DNA of 64,000 bases, taken from positions 30,832-94,831 of the forward strand of contig JABCTZ010000019.1 of the NCBI GenBank assembly GCA_018238155.1, written 5' to 3'. Under the pieces are notes generated by a model, which saw only the letters and a list, made by a program, of their open reading frames with translations, was not told the DNA's origin and searched no databases. Position numbers and translations under genes: made by a program. Source of the DNA: Candidatus Heimdallarchaeota archaeon (lineage in GTDB: Archaea; Asgardarchaeota; Heimdallarchaeia; JABLTI01). How positions within the stretch are numbered: the first letter of the stretch is position 1; every line of letters starts with the position of its first letter. This document shows, piece after piece, positions 53,059 to 61,640 of this stretch.

Positions 53059-53523
53059 TTATGTTTTAAAAATCCAGCTTACAATTGTGCTTTCAAATGC
53101 TCGTAAATTATATCTATCTGCAGCAACATTGCCTGATTCATCGTCAACCAAATATTGCCAATTATGCGTTAAATCTTCAGTAACTCCTCCAATGCTAGTA
53201 ATATATTTGCCATTTGGGTAGTCTTCATATTCTACTGTTAGATTTGCATAAAGAAGAATAGAGTATGCTGTAGCAGATCGATTTGTTGGAATTGTTATTG
53301 TTATATTGATGGTTTGCCGTTCGTCGTTAAAATCAACAAACAATTGCACAGTAATTTCTCCCTCGATATCGTTATTAACGCCATATCCAATTTTCTCTCT
53401 TAGAGAATCCGGTAAAATTCCATTAAAAGGTCCAAAGAGCAATCCTGACGTGATAACTAGAACAATTATTGTTCCACCAATTATCGAAAGTATCTTGTGA
53501 TTCTTTGAAATGAAATCCTTCAT
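53059..53523 (-). CDS. Membrane-anchored DUF4430 protein
   Basis: An N-terminal anchor (about residues 10-32) is followed by a domain with the DUF4430 pattern: YSILLYANLTVEYEDYPNGK, ITSIGGVTEDLTHNWQYLV and ESTIVSWIF. DUF4430 is related to the C-terminal, ligand-binding domain of transcobalamin/intrinsic factor. It is the first gene of the operon with the S-component, and GAGGGT precedes its ATG. The ligand is unknown; a corrinoid is the family-based guess. Confidence 0.7.
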   Translation of the reverse strand: MKDFISKNHKILSIIGGTIIVLVITSGLLFGPFNGILPDSLREKIGYGVNNDIEGEITVQLFVDFNDERQTINITITIPTNRSATAYSILLYANLTVEYEDYPNGKYITSIGGVTEDLTHNWQYLVDDESGNVAADRYNLRAFESTIVSWIFKT

Positions 53524-53630
53524 CTGTTTTACCCTCTTTTTTGATTTGCGTTATAAATGGGTTAATTTAACCTATTTATTAACTTTCAGTCAGCACAGAC
53601 GTAAATTCAGAAGAGAAAAAATATTCCGAA

Positions 53631-53640
53631 AGTTTTTAAG
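53631..53640 (+). promoter_or_regulatory. TATA-like element of the MuiA-like gene
   Basis: AGTTTTTAAG sits about 42 nt before ATG 53682, which itself has GAGGGA (53671-53676) upstream. Confidence 0.4.
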
Positions 53641-53681
53641 TGAAAATTGTTATACTTGGCTTATAATTCTGAGGGAAGACT

Positions 53682-55286
53682 ATGTCAAAAACAGCTGAGA
53701 CAAAATTGGAAACTACAATTGAAAGAGTTGTAGTGTATCTTGATGGTGCCAGAATTTTTCGTTCTGGAAAAACTGAATTGAAGAAAGGTTATCAGTTAGT
53801 AAGAGTAGCAGGACTATCCAAGAAACTGATAAAAGATAGCGTTAGAGTTTCTGGGAAAGGAAAAGGCTCACTGGGTGCAATTGATATTGAAACAAAATAT
53901 CAAGAGCAAGTATCTCATGAAGGTCTAAAGAAACTCATAGAAGAAGAAAAAACTCTTCAAAAAGAATTAACCACTTTGCAAGAAAAGTTAAACTTTGCTC
54001 GACATCAAAATGATAAAATGTTAATTTTGAGTGAAAACTTTGCTACTGAATTTCCTCAATGGTTGGCATCCGGAGAATCCCAAATCGTTACTCTCTCTGA
54101 ATTTCTTGATTTTGAAACAAAATCAAATGATATAAATATGAAGAAACGTCGAAAATTAGAAGATGATATTGAAAAATTGACCCTTAAAATTCAAACGCTG
54201 CGAGCAGAGATAAATGATTTTAGAAATTTGTCACATGTTGAACAAACAACCGATATTGTCATTGGTGTAGATGTAACCCAAGCTGGTCCTTTTATCTTTG
54301 ACTTTTCTTATCAAGCAAAAGGTGTTAGCTGGGAACCAAGCTATGATGTTGATTTAAAAATTGAAAATGCTGTTCTAAAAGGCGTTGCTTTAGTAAATAA
54401 TCGTACATTAGAGGATTGGACAGATGTTGCCTTAACTATATCCACTGCAGTATTCAAACCTATTAGAATTCATGAACCAAATCCATTTTACATTGATATT
54501 TATTCTCCTCGACCTCCTCCAAGTCCTGGCAGACGTCGCTCAGCTCCTGCACCAATGAGGAAAATGAAGAAAGCATCCTTAGAAATGATTAAGGAATCTG
54601 TAAGAGAAGAAGCTGAGATGGAAGATTTAATGGACATGGAATTACCTAGTGCAGTAATCAAAGAAAGTTCCTCTGGTGTTCAAAGCTTTGAAATATCTGG
54701 TAAATGGTCTATTCCTTCAGACGGGAACAATCATCCTATCACATTGACTACTCATGAATTAAAGACACTCAAAGAATTCTATTGGAGTGCAACAGCTTCA
54801 TTGGGTGTAATTGCATTAGACAAGATTACAAATGGTGATGCAATAATTCTCGCAGGAAATGCAAAAGTGTATGCTGATGGAGAGTTCATAGGTGAAACAT
54901 TTATTGATCAGATTGCTCCTGGAGAAGAATTCAAACTTGGTGCACGTGAAGAATTAAAGATGAAAGCTGAAAAGAAGCTTCTCAAACGTATGAAAGAGAA
55001 AGCAGGTTTGGTCAAAGGAAAACGATCCATCTCTTATAAATATGAGTTGAAGATCAATAATTACCGAAAATTGGATGCTGCTATAACTATCAAAGATGTT
55101 ATACCATACTCACACTCTGAAAGAATTAAAGTTAAAAACTTTGAACATAGTATAGAACCTGTAAATGATAATCTTGGCATTCAAACGTGGAATTTAAAAA
55201 TTAAACCGGGTGAGGAATACAAAGTAACCTATTCTTATGAAGTTGAATGGGAGAAAGAGTATTCCATATCACCACCATTACCGTGA
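53682..55286 (+). CDS. MuiA-like (DUF4140/DUF4139) protein
   Basis: The 534-residue protein begins with a DUF4140-type segment (ERVVVYLDGARIFRSGKTEL), then a coiled coil (about 85-185). The DUF4139 beta-rich body follows (FDFSYQAKGVSWEPSYDVDL, LKGVALVNNRTLEDWTDVAL), with a Pro-rich insert (PRPPPSPGRRR) and a conserved end (IQTWNLKIKPGEEYKVTYSY). Homologues are called mucoidy inhibitor MuiA and occur in bacteria and archaea without a known biochemical role. No signal peptide is visible. The start is well supported by GAGGGA. Confidence 0.8.
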   Translation: MSKTAETKLETTIERVVVYLDGARIFRSGKTELKKGYQLVRVAGLSKKLIKDSVRVSGKGKGSLGAIDIETKYQEQVSHEGLKKLIEEEKTLQKELTTLQEKLNFARHQNDKMLILSENFATEFPQWLASGESQIVTLSEFLDFETKSNDINMKKRRKLEDDIEKLTLKIQTLRAEINDFRNLSHVEQTTDIVIGVDVTQAGPFIFDFSYQAKGVSWEPSYDVDLKIENAVLKGVALVNNRTLEDWTDVALTISTAVFKPIRIHEPNPFYIDIYSPRPPPSPGRRRSAPAPMRKMKKASLEMIKESVREEAEMEDLMDMELPSAVIKESSSGVQSFEISGKWSIPSDGNNHPITLTTHELKTLKEFYWSATASLGVIALDKITNGDAIILAGNAKVYADGEFIGETFIDQIAPGEEFKLGAREELKMKAEKKLLKRMKEKAGLVKGKRSISYKYELKINNYRKLDAAITIKDVIPYSHSERIKVKNFEHSIEPVNDNLGIQTWNLKIKPGEEYKVTYSYEVEWEKEYSISPPLP

Positions 55287-55299
55287 GGATACATAATAA

Positions 55300-55749
55300 A
55301 TGAGATTGCGAATTCTTCCAATGAATCCTCATTGGTTAATCAAAGAGACAAACAATGTTGATAAGAACCAAAATGGTAAGATCATTTTCAATTCTTCTCG
55401 ACATTCCGTTTCTATCTTTTTTGCTTCTACAACAGCATCTTTAGTTCTTCGAAGAACAGATGAATTGCTAAAATATACTCTTTCCAATGATGAGTATAAT
55501 CTTATTTCCACCACTAAATTAAATAATATTGAAAAACTAATCAAGTGGACGAATACTTCACGTGAAGAAGCTTTCAGAATTACTCTTAAAAGATTTCTAG
55601 TAAAAATAGTACAGAATGATGTTACAATTGGAAAATGTAGATTCATTTCTAAACATAAATTAATACTAACAATTAATCCTGAAGTAGATATCCCCATTGC
55701 AATTCTTATTGGAAGTTTAATTCCATTCATTAGAAAAATGTCTTCTTAA
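55300..55749 (+). CDS. Unrecognised small protein downstream of the MuiA-like gene
   Basis: The 149-residue product has mixed alpha/beta character, basic composition and no obvious motif (FNSSRHSVSIFFASTTASLV, then TSREEAFRITLKRFLVKIV). GTGAGG precedes ATG 55300, and only 13 nt separate it from the MuiA-like gene, so it is probably cotranscribed with it. A long frame on the opposite strand (55329-55730) is read as a shadow. Family unknown. Confidence 0.6.
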   Translation: MRLRILPMNPHWLIKETNNVDKNQNGKIIFNSSRHSVSIFFASTTASLVLRRTDELLKYTLSNDEYNLISTTKLNNIEKLIKWTNTSREEAFRITLKRFLVKIVQNDVTIGKCRFISKHKLILTINPEVDIPIAILIGSLIPFIRKMSS

Positions 55750-55899
55750 TTATTCTCAAGTGTTCTTTTTCTTCTTCCTCGTTTTTAATCCCTCATTATA
55801 ATTGGCTTTTTGAGAAATGTTTTGATTATTTGCTAGAACTTGTATTAGTAATTTTCAAAAGTTTAGAAAGAATAAATATACTCAAAAGCTAAACAATAT

Positions 55900-57441
55900 A
55901 TGATTAAAGCAATGTCTGAAGAAACTAAGGAGAAAGGAGCAAAATCTAAGAGTAAATTTTCACTTAGTTCACTTCAAATTGATAGAAAATTTCTGATTAT
56001 TGCTCTATTTCTTATGATCTCTATTGTAACAGTTGTTTTTGCTACCCGAAACTTGTTTGAAACCGATATTAGTGACTGGACCGTTACTCAAGGAAGGTTC
56101 GAAGGAAAAGATGGAGTAATGATTGGTACCTTGCCTTCTCATAACTGGGCTTATCATGACAGTGAAGTTGCATATGGGGAATGGCAATGGCAATTTCGAT
56201 ATGGCACCAAAGGCTCTGCTTCAGTAATTTTTATTGGTTCTGAACAAGAGCAAAGTGTTTTTTCGCATTCTACTCAAGGATATAAAATTGACTTTGAGAT
56301 AACCAAACAAGTATCTTTGAAACGCATTGATGGTCTATACAATGAAAAGGTATTAGGTTCTACTCATGTTCCTATCGAAACTGGTAATGTTTATACAATT
56401 AGAGTTCGTCGTTTCACAAATAGCACTTTCCACGTTATAATAAATGAGCAATACGAATTTTCTACAAATGATGCTACTTACACAACCTCAGAAGTTTTTG
56501 AATTGGATTGGGTTTTCAGTCAAACTCTTATTTGGGTTGATGTAAATGATGAAGTCAATGATAATAGTTGGTCTGATTATTTTGTTGGTTTACCTCAAGC
56601 ACGCTCTACTAATATTTTCACTCAAATTGCTCTCTATACTCCATTTATTGCTTTGGCATCAGTTATTTTATTCTATGTTTTTAGATTATTGATTACTGAA
56701 GGAAGCTGGACAAGATTTGTTATTCCGCTAATTTTGGCAATTATAGTTGGTGTGGGTGTCGCACTTCTCTTTGATTATTTAAGAGATATTTTAGCATATA
56801 CAAATCCGGCACCTTCTGGAGTTCTTCCTTCTGTTACTATCGAAAATACCTCTATCATTTCACCTATATCATCCGGATCTTCAAATTCATCTTCAAATCC
56901 CGGGGAAAATAGTACTCCTGGTATTCTTCCACCAATCGGAAAAACATCAATATCAATAATTTTACTCGTTGTCTCTGGTATATTCATTTTGCTTGCAGTG
57001 GGTTTTGTAATGTTTGATTTCCTCAAAAAGAGGGATGATGAATTCCATGATAAAATCATTGATGAAAATGTTCGTTGGTTGCCAAAAGCTTCTGAAGAAG
57101 ACCATCGAAAGAGAGTTATCCGTGCATATCATAAAACGTCGTATGATTTAATTGATTACGGAGCAAAATCAGAACGCAGTATGACTCCCGGAGAGTTTGA
57201 ACATTCTGTTACAGAAAAATTAGCTGTACCTGAAGAACCTATCGAAGAAATAACTGATTTGTATGAAATCGCTCGATTTAGTGAGCAAAAGATTAGTTCC
57301 ACGATGTCTAAAAAAGCTGAAAGACATTTTGATAGTATCTCAAATGATTTACGAGAGAAAAAGAAGGATCCCAACAAAGACGAAGAGATACATCCTCAAA
57401 ATGAGGAGGAGGATGACAAGCAAATAAAGGAGGATAAATAA
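55900..57441 (+). CDS. DUF4129-type membrane protein of the MoxR/DUF58 cluster
   Basis: The protein has an N-terminal helix (about residues 33-50) and an exported beta-sandwich domain (about 55-240, DWTVTQGRFEGKDGVMIGTL onward). Two more helices flank a Ser/Asn/Gly-rich loop, and a helix near 350 leads into the cytoplasmic tail. The tail (HRKRVIRAYHKTSYDLIDYG, then MTPGEFEHSVTEKL) matches the DUF4129 signature found next to MoxR, DUF58 and transglutaminase genes. A leaderless start is possible because a TATA-like stretch lies close to the ATG. The function of these clusters is unsettled; a membrane-associated AAA+ chaperone system is the usual view. Confidence 0.7.
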   Translation: MIKAMSEETKEKGAKSKSKFSLSSLQIDRKFLIIALFLMISIVTVVFATRNLFETDISDWTVTQGRFEGKDGVMIGTLPSHNWAYHDSEVAYGEWQWQFRYGTKGSASVIFIGSEQEQSVFSHSTQGYKIDFEITKQVSLKRIDGLYNEKVLGSTHVPIETGNVYTIRVRRFTNSTFHVIINEQYEFSTNDATYTTSEVFELDWVFSQTLIWVDVNDEVNDNSWSDYFVGLPQARSTNIFTQIALYTPFIALASVILFYVFRLLITEGSWTRFVIPLILAIIVGVGVALLFDYLRDILAYTNPAPSGVLPSVTIENTSIISPISSGSSNSSSNPGENSTPGILPPIGKTSISIILLVVSGIFILLAVGFVMFDFLKKRDDEFHDKIIDENVRWLPKASEEDHRKRVIRAYHKTSYDLIDYGAKSERSMTPGEFEHSVTEKLAVPEEPIEEITDLYEIARFSEQKISSTMSKKAERHFDSISNDLREKKKDPNKDEEIHPQNEEEDDKQIKEDK

Positions 57442-57442
57442 T

Positions 57443-57976
57443 ATGGCTGTAACACCCCAATTTCTTGAAACGGCTTGGCTGCTATTATTCTTTGTAAGCA
57501 TAATTTTCATCTTTATGATAATCTTTAGTGAGCTTGGAGAACAAACAAGAAAAATAAAGCATTGGTGTAAAATTTCTTATGGAAAAATGCTTCCTCGAAT
57601 AAGTTTGTCTTTTCAACATTTTCAGCGAAAAGGTGAGTTACTCACAAATACTAGCTCCAATATCTGTAGATCAATCCATGGAGATATGATTGTTTACCTA
57701 AAGGCATCTAAAGGACTTAATGATAAAGAGATTGTTGAACTTCTTGAAGATAAAATACAGCTTGAACAAATATTTCAAAATGATGATATCGTTCTATTTC
57801 TTCAAGATCCAAATTTTTGGTTAAGAATGGATGATTCAGAACCATCATTTCTTTACAAAATGCTTGAACCTTTACGAGCGATTTTTAAGGAAAAAAAACT
57901 TGAAAATAATTTATTTTACATTCGATTAGCTATTTTAATCAATACTTTTCAAAAAATTTTAGAAACTGGTGGTTAA
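57443..57976 (+). CDS. Single-pass membrane protein, partner of the DUF4129 protein
   Basis: The 177-residue product has one helix near residues 9-30 and a helical cytoplasmic domain (NDKEIVELLEDKIQLEQIFQ). It starts with ATG 57443 directly after the DUF4129 gene, with GGAGG inside that gene's end, so it is translationally coupled. It overlaps the convergent gene at 57973 by 4 nt. I recognise no family; the position suggests a component of the MoxR/DUF58 assembly. Confidence 0.65.
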   Translation: MAVTPQFLETAWLLLFFVSIIFIFMIIFSELGEQTRKIKHWCKISYGKMLPRISLSFQHFQRKGELLTNTSSNICRSIHGDMIVYLKASKGLNDKEIVELLEDKIQLEQIFQNDDIVLFLQDPNFWLRMDDSEPSFLYKMLEPLRAIFKEKKLENNLFYIRLAILINTFQKILETGG

Positions 57977-58725
57977 GAATATTTCGAATGTGATTTTGCA
58001 AATTCTTCTTCCATTTGTTCTCTTTTCTTTTTCAATAAAATTTGCTCAATATCTGGTGTCAATGTCTTTCGACTTATGATTAATAAAACTATTAGACTTA
58101 CGATCATAAAAATTGCGAATAAAATATCGCTTTGTAAAAATTCAAAGAGGTAATAACCAATGATACTTAAGATGATTGATAAACCGAAGAGAATACCACT
58201 TAAACGCAGTAAGAATTTAAAATATCTGCTAATAGTTACAGACGCATGATAGTATACTCCTCCTTCAGATATGGAAATAACATCTTCTACTAACGGATCT
58301 ATGATAAGGATTATTCTTGTAACTTCATGGTAGATAATGAGTACAACAAAGAGTAATATAACTTCTAAATAGAAAGCTGATAATACAAGTATCCAAACGC
58401 CATAAATTAGTGTTGAGAGAACAAGGCAGAATTTTCTTCCCTGTATGAAACCAAAAATAGCAATTAAAGATGGGATTAAACATGCAGTAATAAATCCTAT
58501 TGCTGTAAAAGTAACTGTTGTTTGTGAATCTATTAATCGTAAAGGTGAAACTAGAATAATTACAAAAACCATTGCCAAAGCAATAAATTGTAAGTTCAGT
58601 TTTTTTCTTCTAAAAATTTCTGCTGTGGGTTCAGTTATCCGAGAGAGAACTTTCTTTGTATCTCCATCGGTGATATATTCTATTTCCTCTTCCTCTTTGG
58701 AATGTTTTCGTTTCAAATCGGTCAC
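57973..58725 (-). CDS. Polytopic membrane protein of the MoxR/DUF58 operon
   Basis: The 250-residue product has a charged N-terminus (DLKRKHSKEEEEIEY) and about six or seven membrane helices between residues 45 and 225. A loop near the middle carries ISEGGVYYHASVTISRYFKF, and the basic tail is KKKREQMEEEFAKSHSKYS. Its start sits immediately after the DUF58 stop, so it is the third gene of the MoxR-DUF58 transcript. No family recognised. Confidence 0.6.
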   Translation of the reverse strand: MTDLKRKHSKEEEEIEYITDGDTKKVLSRITEPTAEIFRRKKLNLQFIALAMVFVIILVSPLRLIDSQTTVTFTAIGFITACLIPSLIAIFGFIQGRKFCLVLSTLIYGVWILVLSAFYLEVILLFVVLIIYHEVTRIILIIDPLVEDVISISEGGVYYHASVTISRYFKFLLRLSGILFGLSIILSIIGYYLFEFLQSDILFAIFMIVSLIVLLIISRKTLTPDIEQILLKKKREQMEEEFAKSHSKYS

Positions 58726-60018
58726 TTATCTGTTCCCTCCTCTTCTTACAGATATTTGTTTTAGTTTATTCATGAATACACTGAAAGGAACAGAAATATC
58801 CCATTCAATAACAATGACTCCTTTTTGATAAACTTTAATTATCTCAGTTTTTCTTCGAATCTTCAAGTTTTGATGAACCAAAACATTTGCCGGATTTTCT
58901 TTATCTTTGATAAACCGCCATTCTGAATCTATGATTGCAGGTACAAGGAAAAAGCTATTTCTTCTCCTTCGAGCGGTTTGTACCAGAATATTATTAATTC
59001 GTTTATCGATTAATGGTGTGATAAAGATAGTTAAGCAATTATTTGGAAAATATTGGTCTAGATTATTGTCTAATCTCTGTTTTAGAATATTGAACCGGTC
59101 AATTTTAGTTGCTTGTACATCAATTAATTTCTCAGTAAACTTCATTAATTGCTGCCTTGAACTACTCAAATCAAATCTATCAACAACATCACGAATGACT
59201 ACCAAACCAACTCTACACTTGTATTTTAGAAAGTGCTCTGTTAGGGAAAGAACAGCTTTTATTTCTTCATCTAAAACCGAACCTGTCTTTTCAGTTGCAT
59301 CAAGAACCATCAAAAGATCTGCTGATCGGAATAGTTCATATTCATTTGTGAACAATTTGTTATATTTTGCCGTTGCGGACCAGTTTATTCTTCCAATAGA
59401 ATCCGAAGAAGTGAATTCTCGTACACCTGAAAAATCTAGTCCCTCTCCTTTTAATTTTGAATGGAATGGTCCGTCCGAGATTTTCGGATATTTTGTTCTA
59501 AAAGGCATATCTTTTATCAATTCGAAATTTGGAATAACAATTAAATCGCTTATTGTTTCTTCATATGTTGCAACAGTGTACACTGAGTTTGTAAAATTTC
59601 GTGCTCTTATATGCGTTGGTCCAATATTCCATCTTCCTCTATAATCGCACCTAATTTCATAGCGTACAGTTGTCTCCTCACCAGGATCCAGAGTTGTCAT
59701 TACGTGATTGCTTCCCTTTTTCAAGCTAACTTGCATTGGAAGCGTATCAAGTATTTCCAGCATTTCAACAGTTTTCTTTCCATGGTTTTTGATTTTCAAA
59801 GTGATTTTGACATGTTCTCCTTCTTGATATCTCGTTTGTTCGATTTCTCGAATAACTTCTAAATCAAGTTCTTCCGGAGGTTGTATAACAAAATACGTTA
59901 GTGTAAGGATAGTTAGAGGAATTAAGGCTAACAAAATCAACCAATTTCTAAATCCCATGCCAAGTAAAAGAATAGCGAAAAATGATGCAAGAGTCCATCT
60001 TATCTTTGGTGTGAACAT
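58726..60018 (-). CDS. DUF58 (vWA-like) membrane protein
   Basis: Two adjacent helices near residues 9-46 are followed by a beta-sandwich domain (RYQEGEHVKITLKIKNHGKK) and a DUF58 domain with the diagnostic FTSSDSIGRINWSATAKYN and a vWA-like LLMVLDATEKTGS metal-site region. DUF58 proteins are encoded beside MoxR ATPases and are thought to be their von-Willebrand-type substrates or adaptors. MoxR lies upstream on the same strand, about 51 nt away. A long opposite-strand frame here (58907-59644) is a shadow. Confidence 0.85.
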   Translation of the reverse strand: MFTPKIRWTLASFFAILLLGMGFRNWLILLALIPLTILTLTYFVIQPPEELDLEVIREIEQTRYQEGEHVKITLKIKNHGKKTVEMLEILDTLPMQVSLKKGSNHVMTTLDPGEETTVRYEIRCDYRGRWNIGPTHIRARNFTNSVYTVATYEETISDLIVIPNFELIKDMPFRTKYPKISDGPFHSKLKGEGLDFSGVREFTSSDSIGRINWSATAKYNKLFTNEYELFRSADLLMVLDATEKTGSVLDEEIKAVLSLTEHFLKYKCRVGLVVIRDVVDRFDLSSSRQQLMKFTEKLIDVQATKIDRFNILKQRLDNNLDQYFPNNCLTIFITPLIDKRINNILVQTARRRRNSFFLVPAIIDSEWRFIKDKENPANVLVHQNLKIRRKTEIIKVYQKGVIVIEWDISVPFSVFMNKLKQISVRRGGNR

Positions 60019-60069
60019 AATTCTGCCTCATTTCTTCATTTGTTCTCTTGATTTCTCTGAATGGTCTTT

Positions 60070-61023
60070 CTAATCTAATCGAGGAGCTTTAATCTTTGTT
60101 AAGATTCGCGCTAAAACTTCTTCTGATTTAATACCCGTTAACCAGCTTCCTGTAGTAAGAATAATTCGATGTTCCAAGGCAGGAATCACTACTTTCTTTA
60201 CATCATCCGGATTAACGAAATTTCGGCCGTTTATTACTGCACTTGCTCTTGAAAGGTGAAGTAAAGATAAGCTTCCTCTAGGACTTGCTCCAACTTCTAT
60301 TCTATCACTTTCTCTAGTAGTTCTAACAATATCTACAATGTATTGTTTAATTCGGTCATCAATGTGAACTTCTTCCACAACATCCATAATTTGGGTAAGC
60401 TCTTCTTCGTCTGTAATAACGTTTAATTCAAATTCCTCACGTTTACGTATAATTCTACGATTTAGAATTTCAATTTCTTCAGCTATATTTGGATAACCGA
60501 CACTTATTTTCATAATGAATCTATCTAATTGGGCTTCTGGTAATGGAAATGTTCCTTCAAACTCAATTGGATTTTGTGTCGCTAAAACATGGAATGGGTG
60601 AGGGAGTGGATAGGTTACTCCATCGATAGTAACATGTTGTTCTTGCATCGCTTCAAGAAGTGCTGATTGAGTTTTTGGTGAAGCTCGATTTATTTCATCT
60701 ACAAGAAGAAGGTTTGTAAATACTGGTCCTTCTCTAAAGAAGAATTCTTGTTTCTTTTGATTATAAATTGTTGAACCCGTTACATCTGCCGGTAAAAGAT
60801 CGGGGGTGCATTGTATACGCGTGAAATCACATTTCATAACTTGAGCGAATGCCTTGATCATCATCGTTTTTGCTAGACCTGGGACATCTTCCAACAAGAG
60901 ATTACCTTTCGCTAAAATTCCGATGAGAATTTTTTCAAGCACATCTTCTTTACCAACAATGATTTTTCCAACTTCACTCAAAATAGACTTTGTAACAGCT
61001 GAGGCTTTATCTGGTTTCATCAT
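60070..61023 (-). CDS. MoxR-family AAA+ ATPase
   Basis: The sequence shows the MoxR signature: ILAKGNLLLEDVPGLAKTMM (Walker A variant GLAKT), LLVDEINRASPKTQSALLEAM (Walker B and the following helix) and LATQNPIEFEGTFPLPEAQ with the sensor region, then the lid ASPRGSLSLLHLSRASA. MoxR proteins act as chaperone-like ATPases on partner proteins, often DUF58/vWA proteins encoded beside them, as here. An in-frame GTG at 61032 exists; ATG 61023 is the better start. The three-gene unit MoxR-DUF58-membrane protein reads leftward. Confidence 0.92.
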   Translation of the reverse strand: MMKPDKASAVTKSILSEVGKIIVGKEDVLEKILIGILAKGNLLLEDVPGLAKTMMIKAFAQVMKCDFTRIQCTPDLLPADVTGSTIYNQKKQEFFFREGPVFTNLLLVDEINRASPKTQSALLEAMQEQHVTIDGVTYPLPHPFHVLATQNPIEFEGTFPLPEAQLDRFIMKISVGYPNIAEEIEILNRRIIRKREEFELNVITDEEELTQIMDVVEEVHIDDRIKQYIVDIVRTTRESDRIEVGASPRGSLSLLHLSRASAVINGRNFVNPDDVKKVVIPALEHRIILTTGSWLTGIKSEEVLARILTKIKAPRLD

Positions 61024-61032
61024 ACATCCCAC

Positions 61033-61334
61033 TGTATATACGATTTATTTACCTATTATACGGTTTCGATTCTACTGCCAAATCAAATACAAACATTTTT
61101 TTTACTCAAGGTAAATTTGTTCTAAGTTAGCGTTTTAAATTTCTACATATCATTGCTAACCTTGAGATATTTTATCACCCTCTCTTTTAAGGATGTTTTT
61201 TCCTTTGCCTTTTCTAATTCTCTTATCTCGCATTATTTCCATTTATCTGAATAATAGAAACACAAGATTATCAGAAAGTTTAAAGAATAGACATCCGAAA
61301 GAATGGATACTGATTAATTAGAGGATTACCAATA
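61033..61334. promoter_or_regulatory. Divergent gap between MoxR and Sec61-beta with inverted repeats
   Basis: No gene is visible in 302 AT-rich bases. CTCAAGGT (61106-61113) and ACCTTGAG (61159-61166), and inside them GTTAGC (61127-61132) and GCTAAC (61155-61160), form nested inverted repeats that could be an operator or a structured RNA. A TTTAAAG-like box near 61280 may serve the Sec61-beta gene. Confidence 0.35.
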
Positions 61335-61541
61335 ATGAGCAGAAGACAAAAATCTAGTGGCGGTAGTGGAGGAGGAGCAATGCCTGCAACAGGTGCAGGT
61401 TTAATCAGATTCTTCGAAGAAGATACTCCTGGAATTAAGATTGGACCTTATGCTGTAATGATCTTTGCAGTTGTATTAATTGTCGTTGTTTTAGCTGGTC
61501 CTTGGGTATTAAAGTTATTCACAGGCACATCAACTACTTAA
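61335..61541 (+). CDS. Preprotein translocase subunit Sec61-beta
   Basis: The 68-residue tail-anchored protein reads SGGGAMPATGAGLIRFFEED, then GIKIGPYAVMIFAVVLIVVV, the conserved archaeal Sec61-beta/SecBeta pattern: a short Gly/Ser-rich cytosolic part, the 'GLIRFFEED' motif and one C-terminal helix. It belongs to the SecYE-beta channel that exports proteins. It stands alone with its own terminator. Confidence 0.92.
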   Translation: MSRRQKSSGGSGGGAMPATGAGLIRFFEEDTPGIKIGPYAVMIFAVVLIVVVLAGPWVLKLFTGTSTT

Positions 61542-61554
61542 TTCACTAGTTAAG

Positions 61555-61590
61555 CTTTTGATGAGAAACCATCAAAAGTCTTTCATTCTA
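61555..61590 (+). terminator. Terminator after Sec61-beta
   Basis: CTTTTGATG (61555-61563) and CATCAAAAG (61570-61578) form a perfect 9-bp stem with a 6-nt loop, followed by TCTTTCATTCT. Confidence 0.6.
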
Positions 61591-61640
61591 TTTATATTTT
61601 AGAAAAAATAATAATTGTTTCACTAATTTTTGAAGATAAA

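Noticed and set aside
55329..55730. Minus-strand ORF opposite the gene after MuiA
   Set aside because: The plus-strand gene has a ribosome-binding site and operon context; the minus frame has neither.
58907..59644. Long plus-strand ORF (245 codons)
   Set aside because: It lies wholly antisense to the well-supported DUF58 gene and encodes no recognisable domain.
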